A stretch of 64,000 nt of DNA from Phycisphaeraceae bacterium. Its GTDB lineage: Bacteria; Planctomycetota; Phycisphaerae; Phycisphaerales; UBA1924. A model generated the notes under the pieces. The model was given only the letters and a program-made list of their open reading frames with translations. It made no database searches and had not been told where the DNA came from. The translations under genes were made by a program, and so were the position numbers. The stretch covers positions 198,537 through 262,536 of the forward strand of contig JAHBXB010000002.1 of NCBI GenBank assembly GCA_019636655.1, written 5' to 3'. This document shows, in pieces, positions 8,895 to 17,045 of the stretch; the first letter of the stretch is position 1; each line of letters begins with the position of its first letter.

Positions 8895-9509
8895 CTAGGC
8901 CGCGCCGGACTGCTCCTGCGCGGGAGGGGCCGAGGGCTTGGCCCGGGTGTTGAACCTGTTCATCGCCGCGACGACGCCCTCCGAGACGAAGATCTCGGCG
9001 GCGTCCGCGGCCTTGTCGAGAGCCGGAGCGAGGGCCGACTCCTGCTCGGTGGTAAAGCGCCCAAGGACGTAATCGTGCAGCGACATCGGCGGGGGTGGCG
9101 GATCGATACCGATCCGGCACCGCACGTACGCGTCGCCGCCCAGGGCCCGCTGGATGTCCGCGAGCCCGTTGTGGCCGCCGGGGCCGCCGTCGGGGCGGAC
9201 GCGGATCGAGCCGAGCGGGATCGCGGAATCGTCGACCATCACGAAGATGTCGGCGAGCGGGTTGACCTTGAAGAACCCGGCGGCCTGCGCGACGCTGGAG
9301 CCGGAGCGGTTCATGAACGTCGTCGGCTTCATGAGCAGGCACTTCTCGCCACGGATCGGCGCCTCGAGCACGCTCGCCTCGAAGCGGGCGCGCGGGGTTG
9401 CGCCGGCGGCGTGCCGGCGCGCGAGGCGGTCGAGCGCCATGAAGCCCGCGTTGTGGCGGGTGCGCTCGTACTCCGAACCGGGATTGCCCAGGCCGACGAT
9501 CAGTTTCAT
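8895..9509 (-). CDS. pth: Peptidyl-tRNA hydrolase
   Basis: 204 aa from ATG 9509 (MKLIVGLGNPG). Pth releases peptides from peptidyl-tRNA that drops off ribosomes and recycles the tRNA. Catalytic and binding residues are visible: Asn in GLGNPG, His in TRHNAGF, Asn in KPTTFMN, Asp in VDDSAIPLG and GGPGGHNGL. The end is slightly extended (Pro/Ala/Gln). It starts 2 bases after the rplY stop, so the two are translationally linked; rplY-pth is a widespread gene pair. Confidence 0.96.
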   Translation of the reverse strand: MKLIVGLGNPGSEYERTRHNAGFMALDRLARRHAAGATPRARFEASVLEAPIRGEKCLLMKPTTFMNRSGSSVAQAAGFFKVNPLADIFVMVDDSAIPLGSIRVRPDGGPGGHNGLADIQRALGGDAYVRCRIGIDPPPPPMSLHDYVLGRFTTEQESALAPALDKAADAAEIFVSEGVVAAMNRFNTRAKPSAPPAQEQSGAA

Positions 9510-9511
9510 GG

Positions 9512-10240
9512 CTACTTCTTCTTCTCTTCCTTCTTGGGGGCATCCTTGCCGGGGGCGGCCTTGGCGCCTGGCTTCGCCTCCTCGCCCTCGGCGGGCTTCT
9601 TGGCGGTGAGGACGACGGGCTCGGCGGCCCCGGCCTCGACGGCGGCGGCCTCCGTCTTCTCCTCGATGGCCTTCTGGATGACGATCTGGGCGACGATCGC
9701 GTGGACGTCGGTGATCAGTCGCATCCCCTCGGCGGGGAGCTTGACGTCGCCCGCGGTGATGGAGTGGCCGGCCTCGAGCTCGGCCACGCTGACATCGATG
9801 CCGTCGGGCATGTCGACCAGGCGGCACTCGATCTCGATCTCGGCGGTCGGGTGCATCATGATGGCGCCCGCCTCCTTGAGGCCCTTGGCGTCGCCGATGA
9901 GGTTGATGTGCACCTTGACCTTCACCAGTTCGTTGAGGTCAACGCGGGCGAAGTCGGCGTGAACGATATTGGTGCCCAGGTGGTCGAACTGCAGCTCCTT
10001 GAGCAGGACGATCTGCCCCTCGTCCATGTCGGAGTGGCCCGGGAAATCGAGCTTGAAGACCTTCTCGCCGCGGTGGATGTGGGTGATGGCCTCCTTGGCG
10101 TCGACGGCGATGGCGATCGGCGGACGGCCGTGGCCGTAGACGTTGGCGGGGAGTTTGCCGGCGGTGCGGAACCGCTTGGCGTACCGGCTGCCGACGCGGT
10201 CACGCTTCGACGCGACAAGGGTTGGTTGCTTCTCGTGCAT
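9512..10240 (-). CDS. rplY: 50S ribosomal protein L25 (Ctc/TL5 long form)
   Basis: 242 aa. The N-terminal L25 domain (about residues 1-95, with GKLPANVYGHGRPP) binds 5S rRNA. The C-terminal TL5/Ctc beta domain follows (about 100-190, with VDMPDGIDVSVAELEAGHSI). The last ~40 residues are Ala/Lys/Glu-rich and end in KKEEKKK, echoing the tail of L9 in the same operon. Position between prs and pth matches the conserved prs-ctc-pth order of many bacteria. Confidence 0.94.
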   Translation of the reverse strand: MHEKQPTLVASKRDRVGSRYAKRFRTAGKLPANVYGHGRPPIAIAVDAKEAITHIHRGEKVFKLDFPGHSDMDEGQIVLLKELQFDHLGTNIVHADFARVDLNELVKVKVHINLIGDAKGLKEAGAIMMHPTAEIEIECRLVDMPDGIDVSVAELEAGHSITAGDVKLPAEGMRLITDVHAIVAQIVIQKAIEEKTEAAAVEAGAAEPVVLTAKKPAEGEEAKPGAKAAPGKDAPKKEEKKK

Positions 10241-10305
10241 GGCTTGGTTGCTCCTGTCTTTTCTCCGCTCGCTCAGAGCGTTGCTTGTGCTTCAGACTGA
10301 CTGGT

Positions 10306-11289
10306 TTACCGCTTGGCGCCCGCGGTCTTCTTGAACAGGGCGCTGATGGACATGTTGTGGTGGATCCGGTGCACCGCCTCGGCGAGCAGCTTGCCGACGC
10401 AGAGCTCGACGATCTTGCCCTTCAGGGGGGCGGCCCGCTCGCCGATGGGGATGGTGTTGGTAACTACGATTTTCGAGATGGGCGCCTCGGCGAGCCGCTG
10501 CATGGCCAGGCCGACGAGCACCGGGTGGGTGGCGGCGGCGATGACGTCACGGGCCCCGTTGTCGATCACCACCCGGGCGGCTTCGCACACGGTGCCGGCG
10601 GTGGTGATCATGTCGTCGAACATGAGCACGGTCTTGCCCCGCACGGTGCCGATCAGGTTCTCGGTCACGACGTTGGAGCCCGAGACGCGGCGCTTGTTGA
10701 TGATCGCCAGGTCGCCGCCGAGCAGGTTCGCGAACGACTCGGCGACCTTCACGTTGCCGACATCGGGGCTGACCAGGCACAGGTCGCCGAGTTGATCCCG
10801 GATCGAGCTGAAATACTCGTAGAACACCGGCGTCGCGCTGAGGTGGTCGACCGGAAGATCGAAGAAGCCCTGAAGCTGCGCGGCGTGCAGGTCGATCGCC
10901 AGCACGCGGTCGGCGTGGCCCGCGGTGATGAGGTTGGCCACGAGTTTCGCGGTGATCGGAACCCGTCCCTCGTCCTTGCGGTCCTGCCGGGCGTAGCCGA
11001 AGTACGGCGTGACCACCGTGACCCGGCGCGCGGACGCGCGGCGGAGGCAGTCGAGGAAGATCAGCAGTTCCATCACGTTCTCGTTCACGGGCATCCCCGT
11101 GGAGAGAAGGACGAAACAGTCGCGGCCGCGCACATCCTCTTCGAGCTTGACGATCAGTTCGCCGTCGGGAAAGGCCTCGGTTCGGGCCTGGCCCAGCGGG
11201 AGGTCGAGGACATTGCACACGCGCGTCGCCAGGTCGATGCTGTGGCGCCCGGCGAAGATCTTCATGGAGTTCGCGTCTTCGCGGCTCAT
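10306..11289 (-). CDS. prs: Ribose-phosphate pyrophosphokinase (PRPP synthase)
   Basis: 327 aa; makes PRPP from ribose 5-phosphate and ATP for purine, pyrimidine, His, Trp and NAD synthesis. Motifs: TEAFPDGELIVKL, VTPYFGYARQDRKD (ATP binding), AIDLHAAQLQGFFD (metal/pyrophosphate) and the PRPP loop VLMFDDMITTAGT. The ATG at 11289 overlaps the stop of the upstream nucleotidyltransferase gene (ATGA); a second ATG at 11265 (MKIFAGRH) is closer to the usual N terminus. The glmU-prs order is conserved in many bacteria. Confidence 0.96.
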   Translation of the reverse strand: MSREDANSMKIFAGRHSIDLATRVCNVLDLPLGQARTEAFPDGELIVKLEEDVRGRDCFVLLSTGMPVNENVMELLIFLDCLRRASARRVTVVTPYFGYARQDRKDEGRVPITAKLVANLITAGHADRVLAIDLHAAQLQGFFDLPVDHLSATPVFYEYFSSIRDQLGDLCLVSPDVGNVKVAESFANLLGGDLAIINKRRVSGSNVVTENLIGTVRGKTVLMFDDMITTAGTVCEAARVVIDNGARDVIAAATHPVLVGLAMQRLAEAPISKIVVTNTIPIGERAAPLKGKIVELCVGKLLAEAVHRIHHNMSISALFKKTAGAKR

Positions 11290-12140
11290 GGCGCCCCCTT
11301 TGCGGCCGGCGCAGGACGCCGGGCCATATAGATTGCGTCGACCTCGGCGAGTTGCTCGGGCGTGTTGATCGAGAGCACATCCTCGGGCGGCACGGCGTCG
11401 ATCACCTCGACGCGGGCGCCCGCGGCGAGCAGCATCTCGGGAACGTCCGTGATGTAGTACTCGCCGGAGGCCTCGTTGCGCTTGACCCTCGCGAGGGTCT
11501 CGAACATCGCCCGTGCGTCCATGCAGTAGTACGACGGATTAACCTCGCGGACCCGCAGCTGCTCCGGGGTGCAGTTCTTCTGCTCGACGATCGCGACAAA
11601 CCGGCCGCGGCTGGGACCGCCGTCGGGCGCCAGCAGGGGATCGCGGACGATCCGGCCGTAGCCGGTCGGATCGGCAATCACGCTGGTCGCCAGCGCGGCC
11701 GCCGAACCGGTCGATCGGTGCCGATCCCGCAGCGATCGGAGCGTCTGGGCGCGGATGAGCGGCCCGTCGCCGGCGAGGACGAAGACGTCGTGCCCTGCCT
11801 GTGCCTTTTCCGTCGTGAACAGCGGCTCGGCGCACCGCACCGCGTGCCCGGTGCCGAGCTGCTCGTCCTGCACCGCGAACTCCACGCCGGCGTTGCGCAG
11901 CGCGGGATCGTTCGCGATCGCCTCTCGGACCAGTTCCTGCTTGTACCCCACCACCAGCACAATCCTCGAGCACCCCGCGGCGAGGCAGGCGTCGACCACC
12001 GCGCACACCATCGGCCGGCCGCCGATCGGATGAACGACCTTCGGGAGGTCGGACTTCATCCGAGTCCCCTTCCCGGCCGCGAGGATGATCGCGGCGGGAG
12101 CGGAGGCAGCGGGCTTGGAATGTGAGGGTGCGTGGGTCAT
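11286..12140 (-). CDS. GlmU-like nucleotidyltransferase lacking the acetyltransferase domain
   Basis: 284 aa from ATG 12140; ATG 12161 is possible, and any longer version runs into tRNA-Gln. The sugar-1-phosphate uridylyltransferase domain is intact: LAAGKGTRMKSDLPKVVHPI at the start, Q-x-EQLGTGHA, LAGDGPLI, GYGRIVRD, VEQKN and EVNPSYYCMD. This should make UDP-GlcNAc (or a related UDP-sugar) from GlcNAc-1-P. The left-handed beta-helix that acetylates GlcN-1-P in bifunctional GlmU (about 450 aa) is completely absent, so another protein must supply that step. It overlaps prs by ATGA. Confidence 0.85.
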   Translation of the reverse strand: MTHAPSHSKPAASAPAAIILAAGKGTRMKSDLPKVVHPIGGRPMVCAVVDACLAAGCSRIVLVVGYKQELVREAIANDPALRNAGVEFAVQDEQLGTGHAVRCAEPLFTTEKAQAGHDVFVLAGDGPLIRAQTLRSLRDRHRSTGSAAALATSVIADPTGYGRIVRDPLLAPDGGPSRGRFVAIVEQKNCTPEQLRVREVNPSYYCMDARAMFETLARVKRNEASGEYYITDVPEMLLAAGARVEVIDAVPPEDVLSINTPEQLAEVDAIYMARRPAPAAKGAP

Positions 12141-12195
12141 CGCCCGAGCGTCGGGCGGCATGTCGGGAGATGGGACGGCTGAGGCGGCAGAGGAA

Positions 12196-12266
12196 CTGGC
12201 CGACCAGGATTCGAACCTGGACAAACAGAACCAAAATCTGTCGTGCTACCGTTACACCATCGGCCA
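12196..12266 (-). tRNA. tRNA-Gln (anticodon TTG)
   Basis: 71 nt on the - strand. The acceptor TGGCCGA pairs with TCGGCCA, discriminator G at 12196. The anticodon stem-loop ACAGA-TTTTGGT-TCTGT gives TTG (CAA/CAG). The T arm is CCAGG-TTCGAAT-CCTGG. CCA is not encoded. It sits just ahead of the glmU-like gene and could be the first transcript segment of the operon. Confidence 0.96.
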
Positions 12267-12303
12267 GAATGTCAGCCGCGGGTTGGACGCGTCCTCCTGC
12301 TTG

Positions 12304-12322
12304 GGTTGCTTGGGGAGCAACC
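12304..12322. other. Hairpin in the gap between the SWIM gene and tRNA-Gln
   Basis: GGTTGCT (12304-12310), loop TGGGG, AGCAACC (12316-12322) forms a perfect 7-bp stem. A second short inverted repeat (AACCGC/GCGGTT) lies about 10 bases downstream. Neither has a T-run, so they are weak candidates for terminating the SWIM gene transcript or shaping the tRNA leader. Nothing else is recognisable in 12267-12541. Confidence 0.3.
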
Positions 12323-12541
12323 AGGGTGCAAAACCGCCGTCCCGCGGTTCCGCACCAGCCGGCGAGGTGTCAGCCGGCAAAGCGGAGTCCGCGGCCATGT
12401 CCGCCCGGGAATGCCCGAGCGGGAGAGCAGGACCTTCCATCAGCCGCGACAGAAAGGCCCCTGATCGCGCCTCGGCCCGGAGGGCGTCCGTCGCGATCGG
12501 CTCCAAGTGAACGGGCAATGGTAGAAGACGGCGCCCGCGAG

Positions 12542-13564
12542 TCAATCCGCCGTTTCGGGAGGCGGATCGGCCGGAGGCTCCGTTCCGGGCAGAGAATCGG
12601 CGTCGGCGGGCGGTTCACCCTCTTCGGCGCGGATCGCGGCGGCGGAGATCACGTCGTAGCAGGTCGCCAGGAGGCCCACGAGGGGAAACCGTGCGGCCGC
12701 CGCCTCGAACGGGCTGGGGCCGAGGCGACGCAGGAGCGGGTGTGAGACTTCGGGGGGGCCGATCGGCAGTTCCAGCGAGGCCAACTCGGGCCCGATCGTC
12801 CAGAAGTGATCGATCGACTGTTCCAGCGGCGTGCCGGCCTGGTCGCTGATTCCCGGGATATGCGGCACGTACAGGGGTACATCGCCGGTGAGGCCACCTA
12901 GCCCCGCCCCGGCGGCGCCAGCCTTGGCCTGGGTGGCGGCCCGGCGGTGGCGGAGTCGCTCGAGCATGTCCTCGCCGTTCTGGCCGCGGAGCAGGAAGAT
13001 CAGGAACGGATCGGCGGCGAGTCTGTCGGCGATGAGGGCCATGACGCAGCAGGCGTGCTTGCACCAGCCGGCTTCGCCCGCCGCACTCGTGCGGGAAACA
13101 TCGCAGGTGCACGAGACGGCGCAGTCGCTCGACGCGACGGGGAACAGCTTGAGCCCGAGGGGGATGAAGACGTCTTCGATACCCGAGGGGAGTTCCCCGC
13201 TGAGCAGGGAGGCGGCGTACCTCGCCTGCTCGGCCATGGCGGTGATGACCTGCTCCCACTGCTCGGGCGAGAAGGTCGGGAGGCGGATGGCGACGTCGTA
13301 CGCGTTGGGCATCCGGCCCTGGACCCGGGCGACGATCGACCCGGGCTGGGCGTCCAGCCGGCGGGTCTGGCCCAGGCGGGCGTATTCGAGCCCCTCGGCC
13401 AGTTGCGGCGGAGGTGCGACCTGTTCGATCAGCCGCATCCACCGCTGCGAGGCCCACGCGGTCTGGTCCGGGCCCTCCTTGGATCGGAGCTTGACACCGT
13501 TGGTGACGCGCCGGGGCTTGGCGGTCGGCTTCTGCGGCCTGGGATAGAAGCGTGGATCGGTCAT
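12542..13564 (-). CDS. SWIM zinc-finger protein, partner of SNF2 helicase
   Basis: 340 aa from ATG 13564, whose ATGA overlaps the helicase stop. The SWIM motif CxC(n)CxH is present (CTCDVSRTS... then WCKHACC), predicted to bind zinc and DNA or protein. The N-terminal half holds a conserved region with GSIVARVQG, DVAIRLPTFSPEQW and a small hydrophobic domain. The C terminus is Pro/Glu/Ala-rich. In many bacteria SWIM-domain proteins sit next to an SNF2/SWI2-family helicase just as here, implying a joint role in DNA transactions whose substrate is unknown. Confidence 0.85.
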   Translation of the reverse strand: MTDPRFYPRPQKPTAKPRRVTNGVKLRSKEGPDQTAWASQRWMRLIEQVAPPPQLAEGLEYARLGQTRRLDAQPGSIVARVQGRMPNAYDVAIRLPTFSPEQWEQVITAMAEQARYAASLLSGELPSGIEDVFIPLGLKLFPVASSDCAVSCTCDVSRTSAAGEAGWCKHACCVMALIADRLAADPFLIFLLRGQNGEDMLERLRHRRAATQAKAGAAGAGLGGLTGDVPLYVPHIPGISDQAGTPLEQSIDHFWTIGPELASLELPIGPPEVSHPLLRRLGPSPFEAAAARFPLVGLLATCYDVISAAAIRAEEGEPPADADSLPGTEPPADPPPETAD

Positions 13565-16500
13565 CCGGGGCCCTCCCCGGCTTCGCCGACCTCGACCGTG
13601 GCGGGCTCGCCGACGGCGTCGGGCCGCAGCGTGAGCAGTTCGCGCAGGCGTGCGGTGCTCAGTTCGGTGAGCCACCGCTCGCCCGACCCGATGACCTGAT
13701 CGGCCAGGTCCGTCTTCTCCTGGATCATCTGGTCGATCCGCTCCTCCAGCGTTCCGGCCACGACGAACTTGTGGACCTGCACGGAGCGGGTCTGTCCGAT
13801 GCGGTAGGCGCGGTCGGTGGCCTGGGACTCCACTGCGGGGTTCCACCATCGGTCAAAGTGGAAGACGTGGTTCGCGGCGGTGAGGTTGAGGCCGAGCCCT
13901 CCGGCCTTGAGGCTGAGCACGAAGATCGGGCACGCGGGATCGCCGGACTGGAAGCGGCGGATCATCGCCTCGCGGGCCGCGGCGGGGGTGCCGCCGTGGA
14001 GCAGGAGCACCTCGCGGTCGAGGTCGTGCCTGAGCATCGAGGCGAGCAGCAGGCCCATCTGCCGGAACTGTGTGAAGACGAGGGCGCGATCGCCGGAATC
14101 GACCACCTCGCCGAGCATCTCGACCAGTCGCTGCGACTTGCCCGAGCGCTCGGCCTTGGGGGGTTGCCCGCCGTCGGCCTCGGAGCCGCTGGTTTCCTTG
14201 TAGAACTGGGCGGGGTGGTTGCAGATCTGCTTGAGCTTGATGAGCCCCGCGAGGACAAGGCCGCGCCGCTGCATCCCCTCGGCCCGGTCGGCCGCCGAGA
14301 GCATGTCGTTGACGCAGGTCTTGTACAGCGAGGCCTGCTCGGGGGTGAGGTAGCAGTACTCGCGGCTCTCGATCTTCTCGGGCAGATCGGAGATGACGCT
14401 CGAATCCGTCTTGAGCCGGCGGAGGACGAACGGGCGGACGAGCTGCCGAAGCTGCTCGCTGCGGCGAGAGTCGTGGTACCGCTCGATGGGAACGGCGAAC
14501 CGGGAACGGAACTCCCCCGCGGCGCCGAGGTGACCGGGGTTGAGGAAGTCCATGATGGACCACAGCTCGCTGAGGCGGTTCTCGACCGGGGTGCCGGTGA
14601 GCGCGACGCGCCGCTCCGAGGGGATCGACCTGATCGCCTGGGTCTGCTTGGCGCCCGGGTTCTTGATGTTCTGCGCTTCGTCGAGGGCGACTCGGTTCCA
14701 CGGGATGAGCGAGAGTTGCTCGCGGTCGCGGTGCGCGAGGGCGTAGGTCGTGATGACGAGGTCGGACCCGCGGGCCTCGTTCACCATGGCATCGCCCCCC
14801 AGCCGCTCCATGCCGTGGTGCACCATGACGCGAAGCGTCGGCGTGAACCGCCGGGCCTCGTGGACCCAGTTGCCGACCACCGACATCGGCGCGACGAGCA
14901 GCGTGGGGCCGACCGACCCTTCGCTCCCCTCGGGCCGGCCCATCCGCTCGAACGCGAGCAAGGCGAGGAGCTGGATGGTCTTGCCCAGGCCCATGTCGTC
15001 CGCCAGGCAGGCGCCGAGCCCGAAGCGGTCGAGGAACGCGAGCCAGGACAGGCCCTTGACCTGGTACGGGCGGAGCAGCCCGACGAACCCCTCGGGCGTC
15101 TGAAGCACCGGCATCGCCTCGCCCGAGCCCTCGCCGCCGAAGACCCTGGCCACCCACCCCGTGGCGTCCATGCCGGTGATGGGCAGGCCGGTCTGTCGCT
15201 GATCCGATGCGTACGCGAGGCGGAGCAACTGGCTGACGGGCATCTGGCCGCCGGGGTTCTTTCCGAGGAAGTCCATCGCGGCACGGATGTCGTCGGGGCG
15301 CACCTCAACCCAGCGGCCGTGCAGCCGGACCAGTGGCGAGTGCTGGGCCGCGAGCTTCTGGAACTGCTCGAGCGTGAGGACGACATCGCCGATGGCCAGT
15401 TGCCAGCGGTAGTTGACGAGCGAGCGGAGTCCAAGACGGGCCGTCGCCGCGTGCGAAGCGCCGGGTGACGCGAACTCGGCATCGAGATCGATGTCCTCGC
15501 TCTCAACCTGCAGGCGCGCCCCGACCCGGATCGTCGGCTGGTCCCACCAGGCGGGCGCCTCGACCTCGATTCCCTGTTCGAGCAGGATCGGGCGGACCTC
15601 GCGCAGGAAGCGGTAGGCCTCGCTCGTCGTCAGCTCCAGCTTCGTGGGCTGCGCATCGCCCAGCGCGGACTCCAGCTTCTTGTACAGACGGGCCGCGCGC
15701 CCGAGTTCGGCCAGCAGCACATCGTGCGGCTGCTCGATCCGCTCCCCCCCCACTGTCACCGCGCCGCCGGGGAGAAGCCAGATGTCCGATGCGTCGATAA
15801 TCACCCGCGGCGAGCGCACCGCCTGAAGATTGAACCAGATGGTCCACACCAGCGAGTCATCGGGAGCGACCAGATCGCCTATGGGACCGACTTCCAGCGG
15901 TTCGGTGAGCCGCAGCAGCAGCCGCCACTGCGCGGTGACGCCCCGGTCCTCCAGCGACGAGATCCACCGGTGCACCCGTCGCACCAGTTCGCCTCGCATC
16001 ACCAGCCCCGCGGGCACATCGTCGCCGGGCCCGAGCAGGCCCTGGAGCCAGGAGACGTGGGCGTCCTTGGTAGGATCCCGCCCGTCGATGGCGTCGGCCA
16101 TCGTGTCGCGGATGAGCACATCGCGGCAGAGGGCGTCGGTCATGACGAGCAGGAAATCGCCGATGATCCCCCAGGCGTCGTGGTTGCGGGCATCGACCAC
16201 GGCGCGGCAGATCGGGGGCATGGACGAGAGCAGGTGGTCCACCCGCTCGACCGTCGGACCATCCGCGAGCCACGGCTGCCATACGCCGCGGACCTCGCCG
16301 CTCGCGACCTGCATCAACGAGGGGACAAACCGCTGCTGGGCGAGGAGGTGCCGGGCGAGGCGGGCGCCCGCGGCGAAGAACCGGATCCCCGGCCCGATCC
16401 CGACGTGGCCGCGTTCCCCCGCTCCGTCGAACCCGACTCCGATCTCGTCCAGACGCTCCAGAAGCCACGCGGCGACCACGGGCGGAAGAGCGACCGACGG

Positions 16501-16800
16501 TACACCGAACACCTCAAGGGTCGCGGCGGCGTCGCTCCCCGACGTTGCGCCCGCCGCGTGGGCCATGCTTGGGCTGGCCAGCGGCGTGCTCTCGCGGGCG
16601 GGAAGCCGCAAGCGGAGGAGGGAGGGCTCGGCGGCTGAATCGCCGCCCGACATGTGTCGGACGATCTCACCGAGAAGTTCGGGCCTGACGGCGAGCGGGT
16701 GCAGGGGCGCATCTGTCGCACCGGCCTCGGCGCGGTCGGCCGGGCTCGAAGCCTCGCCCCACAGGTGAAGGCTCCCTTCCGTCCAGACCGCGTGGAGCAC
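13561..16800 (-). CDS. SNF2/SWI2-family DNA helicase/translocase
   Basis: About 1079 aa. The open frame runs on to 16953, but the extra N terminus is the translated tRNA-Lys, so translation must start after 16830: GTG 16800 (VLHAVWTEGS) or TTG 16803. The N-terminal ~550 residues are a bacterial SNF2-associated helper region. The ATPase core has Walker A (ADDMGLGKTIQLLAL), LDEAQNIKNP (DEAQ box), LTGTPVENRLSELWSIMDF, the helicase C domain with FTQFRQMGLLL, and motif VI (DRAYRIGQTRSVQVHKF). Such enzymes move double-stranded DNA or remodel protein-DNA complexes. The SWIM partner overlaps its stop. Confidence 0.92.
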   Translation of the reverse strand: MLHAVWTEGSLHLWGEASSPADRAEAGATDAPLHPLAVRPELLGEIVRHMSGGDSAAEPSLLRLRLPARESTPLASPSMAHAAGATSGSDAAATLEVFGVPSVALPPVVAAWLLERLDEIGVGFDGAGERGHVGIGPGIRFFAAGARLARHLLAQQRFVPSLMQVASGEVRGVWQPWLADGPTVERVDHLLSSMPPICRAVVDARNHDAWGIIGDFLLVMTDALCRDVLIRDTMADAIDGRDPTKDAHVSWLQGLLGPGDDVPAGLVMRGELVRRVHRWISSLEDRGVTAQWRLLLRLTEPLEVGPIGDLVAPDDSLVWTIWFNLQAVRSPRVIIDASDIWLLPGGAVTVGGERIEQPHDVLLAELGRAARLYKKLESALGDAQPTKLELTTSEAYRFLREVRPILLEQGIEVEAPAWWDQPTIRVGARLQVESEDIDLDAEFASPGASHAATARLGLRSLVNYRWQLAIGDVVLTLEQFQKLAAQHSPLVRLHGRWVEVRPDDIRAAMDFLGKNPGGQMPVSQLLRLAYASDQRQTGLPITGMDATGWVARVFGGEGSGEAMPVLQTPEGFVGLLRPYQVKGLSWLAFLDRFGLGACLADDMGLGKTIQLLALLAFERMGRPEGSEGSVGPTLLVAPMSVVGNWVHEARRFTPTLRVMVHHGMERLGGDAMVNEARGSDLVITTYALAHRDREQLSLIPWNRVALDEAQNIKNPGAKQTQAIRSIPSERRVALTGTPVENRLSELWSIMDFLNPGHLGAAGEFRSRFAVPIERYHDSRRSEQLRQLVRPFVLRRLKTDSSVISDLPEKIESREYCYLTPEQASLYKTCVNDMLSAADRAEGMQRRGLVLAGLIKLKQICNHPAQFYKETSGSEADGGQPPKAERSGKSQRLVEMLGEVVDSGDRALVFTQFRQMGLLLASMLRHDLDREVLLLHGGTPAAAREAMIRRFQSGDPACPIFVLSLKAGGLGLNLTAANHVFHFDRWWNPAVESQATDRAYRIGQTRSVQVHKFVVAGTLEERIDQMIQEKTDLADQVIGSGERWLTELSTARLRELLTLRPDAVGEPATVEVGEAGEGPG

Positions 16801-16829
16801 CAAGGGACCGGTCGCCGCCCGATCGGGAA

Positions 16830-16902
16830 TGAGGGCGCGGGGACTTGAACCCCGGACCAACGGATTAAAAGTCCGCTGCTCTACCAACTGAGCTACGCCC
16901 TC
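16830..16902 (-). tRNA. tRNA-Lys (anticodon TTT)
   Basis: 73 nt on the - strand. The acceptor GAGGGCG (from 16902) pairs with CGCCCTC, discriminator A at 16830. The anticodon loop CTTTTAA gives TTT (AAA/AAG). The T arm is CGGGG-TTCAAGT-CCCCG. CCA is not encoded. It lies about 30 bases upstream of the SNF2 gene start on the same strand, so co-transcription is likely. A TATGAT hexamer at 16954-16949 could be its -10 element, without an evident -35. Confidence 0.96.
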
Positions 16903-16993
16903 TCGTTGCCGCCGGAGCTGCCGGCGTGGTGATCCGTGGAAAGCCCCAATCATAGGTAGCCCGCGCGGGCAGGAGGCTCGGCACGGGCGAATG

Positions 16994-17024
16994 AAAAAGC
17001 GGGCGGACCAATGGTCCGCCCGCT
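16994..17024 (-). terminator. Rho-independent terminator of the S8 protease gene
   Basis: A perfect 12-bp stem AGCGGGCGGACC (16998-17009) / GGTCCGCCCGCT (17013-17024) with a 3-base loop. On the - strand it is followed by five T (complement of 16994-16998), 22 bases after the protease stop. It also insulates the tRNA-Lys/SNF2 unit downstream. Confidence 0.9.
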
Positions 17025-17045
17025 GGGAGGGGTTGGATCGACCGA

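Noticed and set aside
12141-12224. Longer start for the GlmU-like protein
   Set aside because: ATG 12224 lies inside tRNA-Gln (12196-12266).
12252-12545. 97-codon - strand frame before tRNA-Gln
   Set aside because: Ends inside the tRNA gene and has no recognisable family or ribosome site.
13552-15468. 638-codon + strand frame opposite the SNF2 gene
   Set aside because: Shadow of the helicase coding strand; no family-like features.
16801-16953. N-terminal extension of the SNF2 protein
   Set aside because: It translates tRNA-Lys (reads VAQLVEQRTFNP...), a common annotation error.
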